A stretch of 64,000 bases of DNA from Pseudoalteromonas citrea (lineage in GTDB: Bacteria > Pseudomonadota > Gammaproteobacteria > Enterobacterales > Alteromonadaceae): positions 496,001-560,000 of the forward strand of contig NZ_AHBZ03000012.1 in NCBI RefSeq assembly GCF_000238375.3, read 5' to 3'. The notes under the pieces are model-generated. The model did no database searches, was not told the DNA's origin, and was given only the letters and a program-made list of their open reading frames with translations. Below, in pieces: positions 11,666-21,463 of the stretch (position 1 is its first letter; each line of letters begins with the position of its first letter). The position numbers were made by a program, and so were the translations under genes.

Positions 11666-12589
11666 TTATTTTATCTTCTGAGTTTTATAGTTCAAAAGGT
11701 AAACCGCCGACAATGCTAATACTCCGCCGCTCCCCACAATCAGTGATAACGATTCACCGAAATACCAAGCAGACAGGCCCATTGCAGATACAGGTACTAT
11801 CAATACAAACGAACTAGAACGACTTGACCCTAACTTTTGAGTCGCTAAAAAAAACACACTGGTTGCGATACTCACTACAACAGTTGATAAAAATAACATA
11901 TGTTGCCAATACTCAATTGGATAGCTCGTTATTGACGTCAACGGGGCATATTCAAATGCCAACCCATAACTAATCATACTGGCGCTCCCATACATCAAGG
12001 TACTAAACAGTAAAAAGTCAGCATATCGGCCTCCAACCTGACTCACCAAAGTGAGAATAGCCCAAGTCAGTGCAGCTAAAATAAAATACAGATTTCCCGA
12101 CACCATTAGCTGATCAAGGTCGAAGTACCATATTTCAATCATCATTAATCCACCGATCAGTCCAAGCGTTAAGCCTGCTATCTGCAATTTGCTTAATTTC
12201 TGTTTAAATACGATGACAGTTAATAAACAGGTAAATAAGGGATTGAGCGTCGTCACCAACATCCCTCCTTTACCTGGTAATCCATCATTAAGCCCTAAAA
12301 AGAATAACTGATTATATGCAGCCAGCAGCAAACCAGCCGGCAAAGACCACATTACCGCTCGAGGCGTAATCCTCAATTGAACCCATTTAAATAGATGCAT
12401 GATAAATAAAATAGGTAACATGCTAATAGTTGCAATGGCTAAGCGATAAAAGGTGGTCACTTTGGCTGGTGCCATATCTGAAATTATTTTCCCCGAAACC
12501 CAGCTAGTACCCCATATCAGCATAGCCAAAATAAGTACGGTAACCAGTGTGGCCTCTGTCGTATCATTTTCTCTGCTAGCAACGTCCAC
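11666..12589 (-). CDS. EamA/DMT-family transporter
   Basis: Drug/metabolite transporter of the inner membrane, 307 residues with about ten hydrophobic segments arranged as two five-helix EamA repeats; the first contains 'IWGTSWVSGKIISDMAPAKVTTFYRLAIA', split by a Gly/Trp-rich turn characteristic of the family, the second begins near 'AALTWAILTLVSQVGG'. Family members export amino acids, nucleosides or toxic metabolites; the substrate here cannot be called. The gene is divergent from ridA, which detoxifies enamine intermediates of amino-acid metabolism, but a functional link is only inference. Confidence 0.85.
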   Translation of the reverse strand: MDVASRENDTTEATLVTVLILAMLIWGTSWVSGKIISDMAPAKVTTFYRLAIATISMLPILFIMHLFKWVQLRITPRAVMWSLPAGLLLAAYNQLFFLGLNDGLPGKGGMLVTTLNPLFTCLLTVIVFKQKLSKLQIAGLTLGLIGGLMMIEIWYFDLDQLMVSGNLYFILAALTWAILTLVSQVGGRYADFLLFSTLMYGSASMISYGLAFEYAPLTSITSYPIEYWQHMLFLSTVVVSIATSVFFLATQKLGSSRSSSFVLIVPVSAMGLSAWYFGESLSLIVGSGGVLALSAVYLLNYKTQKIK

Positions 12590-12693
12590 TTAACTTCCTT
12601 ACTTACTCATAAAATTTACATTGCTAAAGTGTACAGGATTGTTTTGCATGGTACTTCGTTAAAGGACGAACTATTTTTATACATGTATTTTTC

Positions 12694-12738
12694 ACCGTAA
12701 GGTATGACAATTATTACCCCTTCTAAATACCTTACGGT
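12694..12738. promoter_or_regulatory. 12-bp inverted repeat in the EamA/ridA divergent spacer
   Basis: ACCGTAAGGTAT (12694-12705) and its exact reverse complement ATACCTTACGGT (12727-12738) are separated by 21 bases. The right arm runs into TACAAT (12738-12743), a good -10 hexamer for ridA 40 bases before its start. The position fits an operator for a dimeric regulator, or a hairpin in the leader of the leftward gene. No regulator is encoded next to it. Confidence 0.5.
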
Positions 12739-12783
12739 ACAATATTGCAATAGAGTATATTTAGTAAAATGAAAGGAACACTT

Positions 12784-13140
12784 ATGAGTATCGAACGTAA
12801 GCATACTAACCAAAGAATGAGCCGTATTGTCACGCATAACAATACCGTCTACTTGTGTGGTCAAGTATGTAGTGATGCAACAAAAGATATTACAGAGCAA
12901 ACTCAAACTATGCTTGATAAGGTTGATGGGTTACTACTGGAAGCAAACAGTGATAAAGAGCACGTACTAAGTGCAACCGTTTACATCAGTGATATGGCAA
13001 ACTTTAAAGCAATGAATGATGTATGGGATGCCTGGGTAGCAGAAGGTCATGCACCAGCAAGAGCATGCGTTCAGGCAGCAATGGCCAGGCCTGAGCTGCT
13101 CGTTGAGGTTTCTATCATTGCAGCAGTTAAAACCAACTAA
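12784..13140 (+). CDS. RidA family protein (reactive imine/enamine deaminase or relative)
   Basis: Small trimeric YjgF/YER057c/UK114 superfamily protein, 118 residues. RidA proper hydrolyses 2-aminoacrylate-type enamines made by PLP enzymes. Seen: 'VYLCGQV', '[32 protein letters not shown]', and the C-terminal '[28 protein letters not shown]' with the conserved Arg of the substrate site in 'PARACV'. ATG 12784 is preferred over the in-frame ATG 12769 because AAGGAA sits at the right distance before it. It is closer to the RutC/UK114-like group than to E. coli RidA, so specificity is uncertain. Confidence 0.85.
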   Translation: MSIERKHTNQRMSRIVTHNNTVYLCGQVCSDATKDITEQTQTMLDKVDGLLLEANSDKEHVLSATVYISDMANFKAMNDVWDAWVAEGHAPARACVQAAMARPELLVEVSIIAAVKTN

Positions 13141-13179
13141 ACAGTTCGGGTGGCTGAAGTAGATCTAGCCACTTGCCAC

Positions 13180-13223
<44 letters not shown>

Positions 13224-13498
13224 AAAGTAGTAAACCATGCTGAATTAGTGAAACGTGACTCGAACTGATGATTATGCACTGCAGGCATTAAAACACGCTG
13301 CACCAACCACAGACTACATTAGCTTTTTTTAGTCAATTTAAAGAGATGTATAAATATCAGGGTGGCAATGTAAACTTGAAATTATTTAGCGTAAAAGCAA
13401 TGGATAAAGGTCGAAGAGCTTATCATCTAGCCAATATCCTTTGGCATAGTGATAATTTTACAGGAACAAAAGTATTAATAAAGGGAACTAACTTTTCC
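13224..13498. other. Intergenic DNA without a recognisable gene
   Basis: A 79-codon open frame (13346-13585, rightward) fills part of this stretch. It has no family resemblance that I recognise, no well-placed ribosome-binding site, and overlaps the terminator region of the leftward DUF3718 gene, so I do not call it. Nothing else is visible apart from the hairpins described separately. Confidence 0.5.
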
Positions 13499-13527
13499 AA
13501 AAAAAACCTCGGTTTTACCAAGGCTTT
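13499..13527 (-). terminator. Terminator for the DUF3718 gene
   Basis: Read on the minus strand: stem CCTTGG / CCGAGG (one G-T wobble) with a TAAAA loop, extended by A-T pairs and ending in eight T. It lies 55 bases beyond the stop codon of the leftward gene. Confidence 0.7.
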
Positions 13528-13534
13528 ATTTATC

Positions 13535-13576
13535 AGATATACACATAGGGATTATATTGCGCCCTTATGTATATCT
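13535..13576. repeat. Imperfect 15-16 bp inverted repeat next to the DUF3718 stop codon
   Basis: AGATATACACATAGGG (13535-13550) pairs with CCCTTATGTATATCT (13562-13576) across an 11-base spacer with one bulge and one mismatch. It sits between the stop codon and the terminator, so it would be transcribed in the 3' untranslated region. Confidence 0.55.
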
Positions 13577-13581
13577 ACACG

Positions 13582-13956
13582 CTAAAGGCCTGCACGCGCT
13601 TTAATAACGGCAATCAATGGTGAACCACTATGACCATTGCCCTCAGCCCATGAAATGTCAGCACCGTCTTTTAACGCGCTTTTCGGTAGGTTTTTAACGA
13701 TGTACTCTCCTGCACCTGCCGCATTACTAGCAATTGCGTGACGTAATAGGTTATTTCCATTACATTGAATTGCATCATAAATATTACGAATTTTCACTCG
13801 CGAGCTTTTTAATTTTTTACGTAAACGACCTTTGTCGTCTGCTGCAACATATTCACACAAAGATGCGGCAAGTTGTGCATCAGCATTGGCATTGTGACTG
13901 AAAGACAAAGAAGCTATACACAAAGAAGCTGATACAAGCACGGTAGTTAATTTCAT
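13582..13956 (-). CDS. DUF3718 domain-containing secreted protein
   Basis: A 124-residue protein with a clear signal peptide (about residues 1-25, ending NANA-DA). The mature part has the DUF3718 pattern 'LAASLCEYVAADDKGRLRKKLKSSRVKIRNIYDAIQCNG', with two cysteines likely to form a disulfide, followed by 'NLLRHAIASNAAGAGEYIVKNLPK', which resembles a half ankyrin repeat. The family is confined to Vibrio/Shewanella/Pseudoalteromonas-type bacteria and has no known function. It stands alone with its own terminator. Confidence 0.8.
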   Translation of the reverse strand: MKLTTVLVSASLCIASLSFSHNANADAQLAASLCEYVAADDKGRLRKKLKSSRVKIRNIYDAIQCNGNNLLRHAIASNAAGAGEYIVKNLPKSALKDGADISWAEGNGHSGSPLIAVIKARAGL

Positions 13957-14036
13957 TTTAAACCCTTTAATAATACTTTATTCGTATACAAATACTTATA
14001 TAATTGTAGCAATCAATATAATTGTTAGCAACAAAC

Positions 14037-14528
14037 TCATAATTTTTTCTGCAAGGTTACGAATTTATGACTATATTTATTTTTGTCATTAGGTTCATGG
14101 CTTTGTACTTCAACTTCTGTCCAATCAGCCACTTTTTCATAATCAGGAAAGCATGTGTCGCCCAAAGCATGTAAATCAATAAAAGTTAAATACAGTCTAT
14201 CGCACAGTGGAAGAAATTGCTCATAGACTAACCCTCCACCAATAATCATTACCTCTTCAGAACCAGAAACAAGTTCTAGTGCAGCATCAGCCGAAGTTAC
14301 TACTTCAATGCCATCAGCATGATAACTTTCATTGCGACTAATGATGATGTTACGCCTACTAGGTAACGGCCGACCAATTGATTCAAAAGTTTTTCTACCC
14401 ATGATCACAGGTTTATTCAAAGTAACGCGCTTAAAGTGCTGCAGATCAGCGGGTAAGTGCCAAGGCATTTTATTGTCTTGCCCAATTACACGGTTGTGTG
14501 CCATTGCTGCGATCATTGAAATTATCAC
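14037..14528 (-). CDS. folA: Dihydrofolate reductase
   Basis: NADPH-dependent reduction of dihydrofolate to tetrahydrofolate; the trimethoprim target. The 163-residue product shows 'SMIAAMAHNRVIGQDNKMPWHLPADLQHFK' (substrate site with the catalytic Asp), 'GRKTFESIGRPLPSRRNII' (NADPH site) and 'VMIIGGGLVYEQFLPLCDRLYLT'. Start: a GTG at 14528 is chosen because AGGAG lies five bases upstream. The in-frame ATG at 14543 would overlap that site, and the ATG nine bases downstream of the chosen GTG has no ribosome-binding site of its own. Confidence 0.95.
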   Translation of the reverse strand: MIISMIAAMAHNRVIGQDNKMPWHLPADLQHFKRVTLNKPVIMGRKTFESIGRPLPSRRNIIISRNESYHADGIEVVTSADAALELVSGSEEVMIIGGGLVYEQFLPLCDRLYLTFIDLHALGDTCFPDYEKVADWTEVEVQSHEPNDKNKYSHKFVTLQKKL

Positions 14529-14591
14529 ATGTACTCCTATCATTTTTTCTTATTAAAAAAGGGCCCGAAAGCCCTTTATCATTAACTGTTA

Positions 14592-15872
<1,281 letters not shown>

Positions 15873-15880
15873 ATAAAAAC

Positions 15881-15910
15881 AAAAAACCCCGCCGTAGCGG
15901 GGTTTTTTTT
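15881..15910 (-). terminator. rplU-rpmA terminator
   Basis: Perfect stem CCCCGC / GCGGGG with a four-base loop, A-run on one side and T8 on the other, 12 bases after the rpmA stop. It probably limits read-through into obgE. Confidence 0.85.
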
Positions 15911-15922
15911 AATCTTTACCGA

Positions 15923-16180
15923 TTACTCAGCAACGATGCTAACGTATTTACGGTTTAAAGGACCTTTTTGTTCAAAAACAACTTTACCGTCTGCTTTTGC
16001 AAAAATTGTATGGTCTTTACCGATACCTGCGTTAGAACCAGCGTGGAAACGAGTACCACGTTGACGTACGATGATGTTACCCGCTAAAACTGATTCGCCA
16101 CCAAAACGTTTCACACCTAAGCGTTTACTTTCTGAATCGCGACCGTTACGAGTACTACCAGCTGCCTTCTTATGTGCCAT
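15923..16180 (-). CDS. rpmA: 50S ribosomal protein L27
   Basis: L27 reaches the peptidyl-transferase centre of the ribosome. The 85-residue product starts [20 protein letters not shown], with '[23 protein letters not shown]' and '[14 protein letters not shown]', all diagnostic. No cleavable N-terminal extension as in Firmicutes. It is the second gene of the rplU-rpmA operon, 17 bases after rplU. Confidence 0.97.
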   Translation of the reverse strand: MAHKKAAGSTRNGRDSESKRLGVKRFGGESVLAGNIIVRQRGTRFHAGSNAGIGKDHTIFAKADGKVVFEQKGPLNRKYVSIVAE

Positions 16181-16197
16181 CTCTCTGTACCTCTAAA

Positions 16198-16509
16198 TTA
16201 AGCGCTAATGCCAGTGATTTTAACTTCAGTGAACCATTGACGATGGCCCATCTGCTTACGAGAATGCTTACGACGTCTAAATTTAACGACCTTAATCTTC
16301 TCACCGCGACCGTGTGAAACAACCTCAGCTGTCACTTTACCACCGTTTACGAACGGGGCACCGATCTCGATTTTCTCACCATCAGCAACTAGAAGTACTG
16401 AATCGAATTCAACTGCTGCACCAGTCTCAACGTCTAGTTTTTCTAGACGAATCGTTTGACCTTCAGTCACACGGTGCTGTTTACCACCACTTTGGAAAAC
16501 CGCGTACAT
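16198..16509 (-). CDS. rplU: 50S ribosomal protein L21
   Basis: Primary 23S rRNA-binding protein of the large subunit. The 103-residue protein starts [18 protein letters not shown] and contains the conserved '[27 protein letters not shown]'. An in-frame extension of 17 codons upstream is open but not family-like; ATG 16509 has GGAG six bases before it. First gene of rplU-rpmA. Confidence 0.97.
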   Translation of the reverse strand: MYAVFQSGGKQHRVTEGQTIRLEKLDVETGAAVEFDSVLLVADGEKIEIGAPFVNGGKVTAEVVSHGRGEKIKVVKFRRRKHSRKQMGHRQWFTEVKITGISA

Positions 16510-16671
16510 AATTAACTCCGCTTGTGCGCCCTCAAATCGACGCAACTTAATATTCTTCAATAGGGCGCGAAGTTTACGCTAATGCGAATCTACGTGCAAG
16601 CCCAATTTTATTTAAACTGAATAAAAAATAGCGGCTAAGAGAGCGAATCATTATTTTTTGCTAGTTTATCC

Positions 16672-16701
16672 AAAAAAGCGCATAAACCAAAGCGCTTTTT
16701 T
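16672..16701. terminator. Symmetric hairpin with T-runs between divergent rplU and ispB
   Basis: Ten-bp stem AAAAAAGCGC / GCGCTTTTTT with a ten-base loop. It has terminator architecture on both strands, yet lies upstream of both genes (about 163 bases before rplU and 175 before ispB). It could be an attenuator in the rplU leader if the promoter lies further upstream. Confidence 0.55.
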
Positions 16702-16875
16702 ACACTTTTACGACTATGCCTAACAAGTCAAAAAAACACCTTTATTTGGCTATATATTCAACAGCATGGCAACCTATGGTGTTTTTTTTTACTGTTATTT
16801 GACAAAATATCGAGCTTGGCGAAAAAGTGTAGTACACTCGCCACGTTTATCTATTTTAACCTGGCTTGGAGTACA

Positions 16876-17847
16876 ATGGATATCAAAACGATCCAGACGT
16901 TGATCGAAACCGATATGCAAAACGTCAATGAACTAATACACGAACAAATGCAATCTGACGTTGCACTAGTTAACCAGCTTGGTCTGTACATTGTTAACAG
17001 TGGTGGCAAACGCATTAGACCTATGCTGACGTTACTGGCAGCAAAGGCGCTCGCACATCAAGGTGATAAACATGTTACTTTGGCGACAATTGTTGAGTTT
17101 ATTCATACTGCAACTTTACTACACGATGATGTAGTAGATGAATCAGCATTACGTCGTGGCGAACCAACAGCCAATGCTGAGTTTGGTAATGCGGCAAGCG
17201 TTTTGGTGGGTGACTTTATATACACCCGCTCATTTCAGTTGATGGTTGGTTTACAAAATATGCAAGTAATGCAAATTTTAGCTGATGCAACCAACATCAT
17301 CGCCGAAGGCGAAGTGTTGCAGCTCATGAACTGCAATGACCCAGACACGACTGAAGAAAGCTATATGCAGGTTATATATAGTAAAACGGCTAAGCTATTC
17401 GAAGCGGCTACATTGCTTCCCGCTGTTGTTCTTGAACAACCAAAGGAAATACAAGACGCGTTAAAGTATTATGGCATGCACCTTGGTACTGCATTTCAGC
17501 TTGTTGACGATGTGCTAGATTACAGTGCAAATGCTGAGCAAATGGGCAAAAATTTAGGTGATGATTTAGCTGAAGGTAAACCAACACTCCCCCTTATATA
17601 CGCAATGCGCCATGGTAAAGCTGAACAAGTAACTCAGATCCGCGCCGCAATAGAGCAAGGTAATGGGATGGAGTATTTAGATGATATACTTGTTACATTG
17701 CGCGAAACAAAAGCATTAGACTTTGCTATGGAAAAAGCAAAGGGTGAAGCTAATAAAGCCATTGAAATGTTGCAAATCCTACCTGAATCAGACTATAAAA
17801 AAGCGCTGGTTGCACTCGCTGAGCTATCGGTATCACGAGATCACTAA
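16876..17847 (+). CDS. ispB: Octaprenyl diphosphate synthase
   Basis: All-trans polyprenyl synthase that makes the C40 side chain of ubiquinone and menaquinone. The 323-residue protein has both Asp-rich motifs: 'LLHDDVVDESALRRGEPT' (FARM, about residue 80) and 'FQLVDDVLDYS' (SARM, about 210), plus 'GGKRIRPML'. ATG 16876 follows GGAGTACA; the longer open frame of 20 extra codons lacks family similarity. It is divergent from rplU-rpmA, the usual arrangement. TACACT at 16835-16840 is a possible -10. Confidence 0.96.
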   Translation: MDIKTIQTLIETDMQNVNELIHEQMQSDVALVNQLGLYIVNSGGKRIRPMLTLLAAKALAHQGDKHVTLATIVEFIHTATLLHDDVVDESALRRGEPTANAEFGNAASVLVGDFIYTRSFQLMVGLQNMQVMQILADATNIIAEGEVLQLMNCNDPDTTEESYMQVIYSKTAKLFEAATLLPAVVLEQPKEIQDALKYYGMHLGTAFQLVDDVLDYSANAEQMGKNLGDDLAEGKPTLPLIYAMRHGKAEQVTQIRAAIEQGNGMEYLDDILVTLRETKALDFAMEKAKGEANKAIEMLQILPESDYKKALVALAELSVSRDH

Positions 17848-17893
17848 ATACGGCAGTGTGAACACATTTCAGGACAAGACATAATCTATTTCG

Positions 17894-17919
17894 AAAAAGC
17901 CGCTAATAGCGGCTTTTTT
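17894..17919. terminator. Bidirectional terminator between ispB and yggX
   Basis: AAAAAGCCGCT / AGCGGCTTTTTT stem with a short AA-type loop between two convergent genes. Confidence 0.88.
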
Positions 17920-17931
17920 AATGCGAGGTAA

Positions 17932-18207
17932 CTACTTTTGCTCTGGAGGTCTATACCCTTCAATTTCTACTTCTTTATTCTCAAACAAAAAGCCGACCAT
18001 TTGCTCTTCAAGCAACTCTCTATGTGCTGGATCCATCATATTTAAATGCTTTTCATTAATCAGCATAGTTTGTTTGTGTTGCCATTGCTGCCAAACTTCT
18101 TTGGAAATGTTATTAAATATTTTTTCACCTAACTCACCTGGATAAAATTGAAAGTCTAAACCTGGTGCATCTTTTTGTAACTTTTGACAAAATACTGTAC
18201 GAGCCAT
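17932..18207 (-). CDS. yggX: Probable Fe(2+)-trafficking protein YggX
   Basis: Small cytoplasmic protein that protects Fe-S clusters from oxidation and is thought to move ferrous iron. The 91-residue product has the full family sequence [10 protein letters not shown] with the single conserved Cys7, '[23 protein letters not shown]' and '[17 protein letters not shown]'. It follows mutY by 34 bases on the same strand, the standard mutY-yggX operon; MutY itself holds a [4Fe-4S] cluster. Confidence 0.95.
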   Translation of the reverse strand: MARTVFCQKLQKDAPGLDFQFYPGELGEKIFNNISKEVWQQWQHKQTMLINEKHLNMMDPAHRELLEEQMVGFLFENKEVEIEGYRPPEQK

Positions 18208-18241
18208 AATTCATTGCCTAATTTAGGAAGATGGTTATAGT

Positions 18242-19300
18242 TTAACTCATTGCGCTTATGACTTTAACTAACTTTTTAGTCGGTGCAGCTAAGCCAACTT
18301 GCGCATGATCATTCAAGTCATACCATAACAATGGCAGCTCATGTACACAATCTGGTACTTTATCTATGTGAAGTATTATTGGAGTAATTGTCAGCTCAAA
18401 GTGCGTGAATATATGCACAAAAGGCGTCAAAGATTGCACCTTACCGTCAATCCCCTGCTGCGCTATAAATTGTTCCGCTTGCTCTAAAGTTTCGAATTCA
18501 AAAAAACCAAATAACCCCCCCCAAATACCTGAGCTAGGCCTTTTCTCCATCAATAGTTTATTTTCTGCTTTCATGATCAAATGATATGCTGACTTTTTAG
18601 GCTTATCTTTTTTTGGCTTTGAGTTAGGGAAAGCTTTAACTTGGTCATGTTGGTACGCTAAGCAGTCAGTCACTAGTGGACACGCCTCACAATCGAAGTT
18701 GGCCCGAGAGCACAAACTAGCACCTAAGTCCATCATAGCTTGGTTAAACTCAGTTACATTACCTTGAGGTGTAATTTTTTCACTCAAGGCCCAAAGCGTA
18801 TTTTCTACCTTCTTCACGCCATACCAGCCCTCTACCATAAAAAACCTCGCCAGCACTCGCTTTACATTACCATCAAGAATAGGGTGATGTTGACCTAACG
18901 CAAGTGACAAAATTGCGCCTGCTGTAGAGCGGCCTATTCCGGGTAAAGCAACAACTTTCTCCATTGTCTGAGGAAACAGACCATTATATTCATCACGGAC
19001 AATTTTAGCCGTTTTATGTAAGTTTCGAGCTCTCGCATAATACCCTAGCCCAGTCCAATGGTGCAGCACCTCATCTTCTGGTGCATCAGCTAAATCAAGA
19101 ATGGTCGGAAAGCGTTGCATAAAACGATTAAAATAAGGGATCACCGTCACTACCTGAGTTTGTTGCAACATCACTTCTGATACCCATACTTTATATGGCG
19201 TTTTCTCTAATTGCCAAGGGAGTGTTTTTCTACCATGAAGGTGATACCAACTAACAACTTGCTCAGCAAACCATGCTGCCTGACTATTTGATACTTGCAT
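18242..19300 (-). CDS. mutY: Adenine DNA glycosylase MutY
   Basis: Removes adenine mispaired with 8-oxoguanine. The 352-residue protein (E. coli 350) has the helix-hairpin-helix '[21 protein letters not shown]' with catalytic Asp in '[12 protein letters not shown]', the iron-sulfur cluster cysteines ([17 protein letters not shown] pattern C-x6-C-x2-C-x5-C) and a C-terminal NUDIX-like domain ('[18 protein letters not shown]'). Start ATG 19300 aligns with the usual N-terminus; the frame extends to a TTG at 19363 without support. No strong ribosome-binding site is visible. Confidence 0.94.
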   Translation of the reverse strand: MQVSNSQAAWFAEQVVSWYHLHGRKTLPWQLEKTPYKVWVSEVMLQQTQVVTVIPYFNRFMQRFPTILDLADAPEDEVLHHWTGLGYYARARNLHKTAKIVRDEYNGLFPQTMEKVVALPGIGRSTAGAILSLALGQHHPILDGNVKRVLARFFMVEGWYGVKKVENTLWALSEKITPQGNVTEFNQAMMDLGASLCSRANFDCEACPLVTDCLAYQHDQVKAFPNSKPKKDKPKKSAYHLIMKAENKLLMEKRPSSGIWGGLFGFFEFETLEQAEQFIAQQGIDGKVQSLTPFVHIFTHFELTITPIILHIDKVPDCVHELPLLWYDLNDHAQVGLAAPTKKLVKVISAMS

Positions 19301-19367
19301 TGACGGTGCAACTTTACTAATTCTACTTGGCCGCCAGTGTAAGGTGCTTTTAAAAACAGTCAAGCTA

Positions 19368-19396
19368 TTGTACTTATGCTGTCGAACAGGGATAAT
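19368..19396 (+). promoter_or_regulatory. Sigma-70-type promoter for trmB
   Basis: TTGTAC (19368-19373), exactly 17 bases of spacer, and GATAAT (19391-19396) match the -35/-10 consensus well. The predicted start is near 19403, about 20 bases before the trmB ATG. It lies in the mutY-trmB divergent spacer. Confidence 0.7.
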
Positions 19397-19421
19397 ATGC
19401 GCCCACTTTTCACTGTGCAGA

Positions 19422-20153
19422 ATGACTATGAACGATTCGAGTAAAACTAGGCTTGAGCAAGCTCAGCAAGAAGGCAAATATATCCGTAGAATACGCAGCT
19501 TTGTAAAGCGCGAAGGTCGCTTAACGAAGGGCCAAGCTGCTGCAATTGAAAAATGCTGGCCAACCATGGGCCTAGAGCATAGCCAAGGTTTACTTGATTT
19601 ATCAGAAGTCTTTGGCAACGACAATGATGTCGTACTAGAAATTGGCTTTGGCATGGGTAAGTCTTTAGTTGAGATGGCAAAAAATGCACCTCACCTCAAT
19701 TTTATTGGTATTGAAGTACATAAACCTGGCGTAGGGGCATGTCTTATGGAAGCCGATGAAGCAGGCATTACTAACTTACGTGTATTTGAGCACGATGCCG
19801 TAGAAGTACTGGACGATTGTATCAAAGACGCAAGCTTAACCACCATGCAGCTGTTTTTCCCAGACCCTTGGCACAAAAAGCGTCATCATAAACGCCGTAT
19901 AGTACAACTCGAGTTTGTTGAAAGCTTGCGCAGTAAACTAAAAATTGGTGGTGTATTTCACATGGCAACCGATTGGGAAAATTATGCTGAGCATATGCTT
20001 GAAGTAATGAACGCGGCACCTGGTTATGAAAACTTATCAACAACCGCTGATTACATGCCTCGTCCAGATAACCGCCCGCTTACCAAGTTTGAGCAACGTG
20101 GCCACCGCCTAGGACATGGTGTTTGGGATTTAATGTTTAAGCGCAGCAATTAA
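19422..20153 (+). CDS. trmB: tRNA (guanine46-N7)-methyltransferase TrmB
   Basis: SAM-dependent enzyme that makes m7G46 in the variable loop of tRNA. The 243-residue product has '[18 protein letters not shown]' at the N-terminus, the SAM site '[16 protein letters not shown]', '[12 protein letters not shown]', and the catalytic '[17 protein letters not shown]' motif, followed by '[11 protein letters not shown]' and C-terminal '[17 protein letters not shown]'. Two ATGs six bases apart (19422, 19428) are both possible starts; an upstream extension is excluded by the promoter position. Confidence 0.95.
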   Translation: MTMNDSSKTRLEQAQQEGKYIRRIRSFVKREGRLTKGQAAAIEKCWPTMGLEHSQGLLDLSEVFGNDNDVVLEIGFGMGKSLVEMAKNAPHLNFIGIEVHKPGVGACLMEADEAGITNLRVFEHDAVEVLDDCIKDASLTTMQLFFPDPWHKKRHHKRRIVQLEFVESLRSKLKIGGVFHMATDWENYAEHMLEVMNAAPGYENLSTTADYMPRPDNRPLTKFEQRGHRLGHGVWDLMFKRSN

Positions 20154-20154
20154 C

Positions 20155-20172
20155 AAAGGGCATATGCCCTTT
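20155..20172 (+). terminator. 18-bp perfect palindrome after trmB
   Basis: AAAGGGCATATGCCCTTT begins two bases after the trmB stop. As RNA it can fold into a short stem with a CATATG turn; the weak T content after it makes termination uncertain. It also lies directly before rsmC. Confidence 0.5.
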
Positions 20173-20189
20173 CTAACTTTAGAGATCTT

Positions 20190-21227
20190 ATGAGTCAGTT
20201 ATCGAACCCTAGTTTATTGCTAATGCGCAATGATGAAGAATTACAAGCAAACAATGTTTTAGTAATTAACGCAAATAGGGACGGTTTCCTATCGCAGCTA
20301 AAGCAATTAAATCCAAATAGTGATATTCACGCGTTCAGCTATAATATTGCCGACCATCAAGCAGCCGAAAAGCATACCGGCGTTTTAAGCTCGGTTGATC
20401 ATAGCCTACCTACCATAGACAATTTAGATCTCATCATCTATTTTTATCCAAAGTCTAAGCCTGAAGCGATGATGATGCTCGACAATATTAGAGCGGTTGC
20501 GACAAGTAACACTCGCTTGCTAGTTGTTGGACACAATAAAGGTGGCGTTAAATCAGTTGAAAAGCAGCTCAAACCTCATGCAGAAGGCTTTTGTAAACTA
20601 GACAGTGCGAAACACTGTGTACTTTATGAGTTTTCAGATCTACATCTAGTAGATGAGTTTGATATAAGCCAATACAAGTCTGAATTTAATGTACAGATAG
20701 GTGATCTTGAGTTTACCGCGATTAGTGTCCCTGGTGTATTCAATCACGGTAAGCTTGATGTTGGAACCAAGCTACTATTAGAAAATATAGAGGTGCCCTA
20801 TAAAGGCTCGGTGCTCGACTTTGGCTGTGGCGCGGGTTTAATAGCTACTTTCATGGGTTCTAAACAAGCGGCTTTGAAATTATATTGCTTAGATGTCAGT
20901 GCGCTTGCCTTATACGCAACAGAACAAACACTACAACTAAATGGTTTATCTGCGGAGCTTACTCTCAGTGATGGCCTTAATAATTTAGCAGGACAATATA
21001 ACTTGCTAATTAGTAACCCGCCCTTTCATACCGGTATTGCCACCGACTATGGTATAGCAGACCGATTTTTGAGTGATTGCAGACCCTTTTTGAAATCGAA
21101 AGGAAAGGTTCAAATCGTTGCCAATAACTTTTTGAAATACCCCCCTATTCTTGAACAACAATTTGGTACTTACACTACTCTTGCTAGAAACACCAAATTT
21201 ACTGTCTATCAAGCTGAAAAAAGCTAA
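20190..21227 (+). CDS. rsmC: 16S rRNA (guanine1207-N2)-methyltransferase RsmC
   Basis: Methylates G1207 in the 30S subunit. The 345 residues match the two-domain family: an N-terminal pseudo-methyltransferase domain without a SAM motif (1-165), then a catalytic domain with 'VLDFGCGAGLIATFMG' and the 'NPPFHTGI' substrate-base motif. 'NNFLKYPPILEQQFG' near the end is also conserved. Follows trmB by 36 bases on the same strand. Confidence 0.94.
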   Translation: MSQLSNPSLLLMRNDEELQANNVLVINANRDGFLSQLKQLNPNSDIHAFSYNIADHQAAEKHTGVLSSVDHSLPTIDNLDLIIYFYPKSKPEAMMMLDNIRAVATSNTRLLVVGHNKGGVKSVEKQLKPHAEGFCKLDSAKHCVLYEFSDLHLVDEFDISQYKSEFNVQIGDLEFTAISVPGVFNHGKLDVGTKLLLENIEVPYKGSVLDFGCGAGLIATFMGSKQAALKLYCLDVSALALYATEQTLQLNGLSAELTLSDGLNNLAGQYNLLISNPPFHTGIATDYGIADRFLSDCRPFLKSKGKVQIVANNFLKYPPILEQQFGTYTTLARNTKFTVYQAEKS

Positions 21228-21463
21228 ATCTGCGTTTCTACCGCTTTTCTTCACGGATAAAATAACTGAATGATCAGGGATTTTTTTTGTTATTTTATCC
21301 GTTCTCTTTGCTACACTTGAGAATAGTTTACAGTCATTGAATCAAATATTGATGTGGTATTAATTTAGAGAACGGTTAGTTCCTAAGGTTCGAATTACGA
21401 GCGCAGTACACTCATCACAACACATTTGGATCAAACTTCTAAAACGTTGAATAAAGGTCCGTA

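Noticed and set aside
12616-12906. 96-codon leftward open frame in the EamA/ridA spacer
   Set aside because: Cys/Thr-rich translation without a family; it overlaps ridA and its promoter region.
13346-13585. 79-codon rightward open frame
   Set aside because: No recognisable family, poor ribosome-binding site, overlaps the leftward DUF3718 gene's terminator and inverted repeat.
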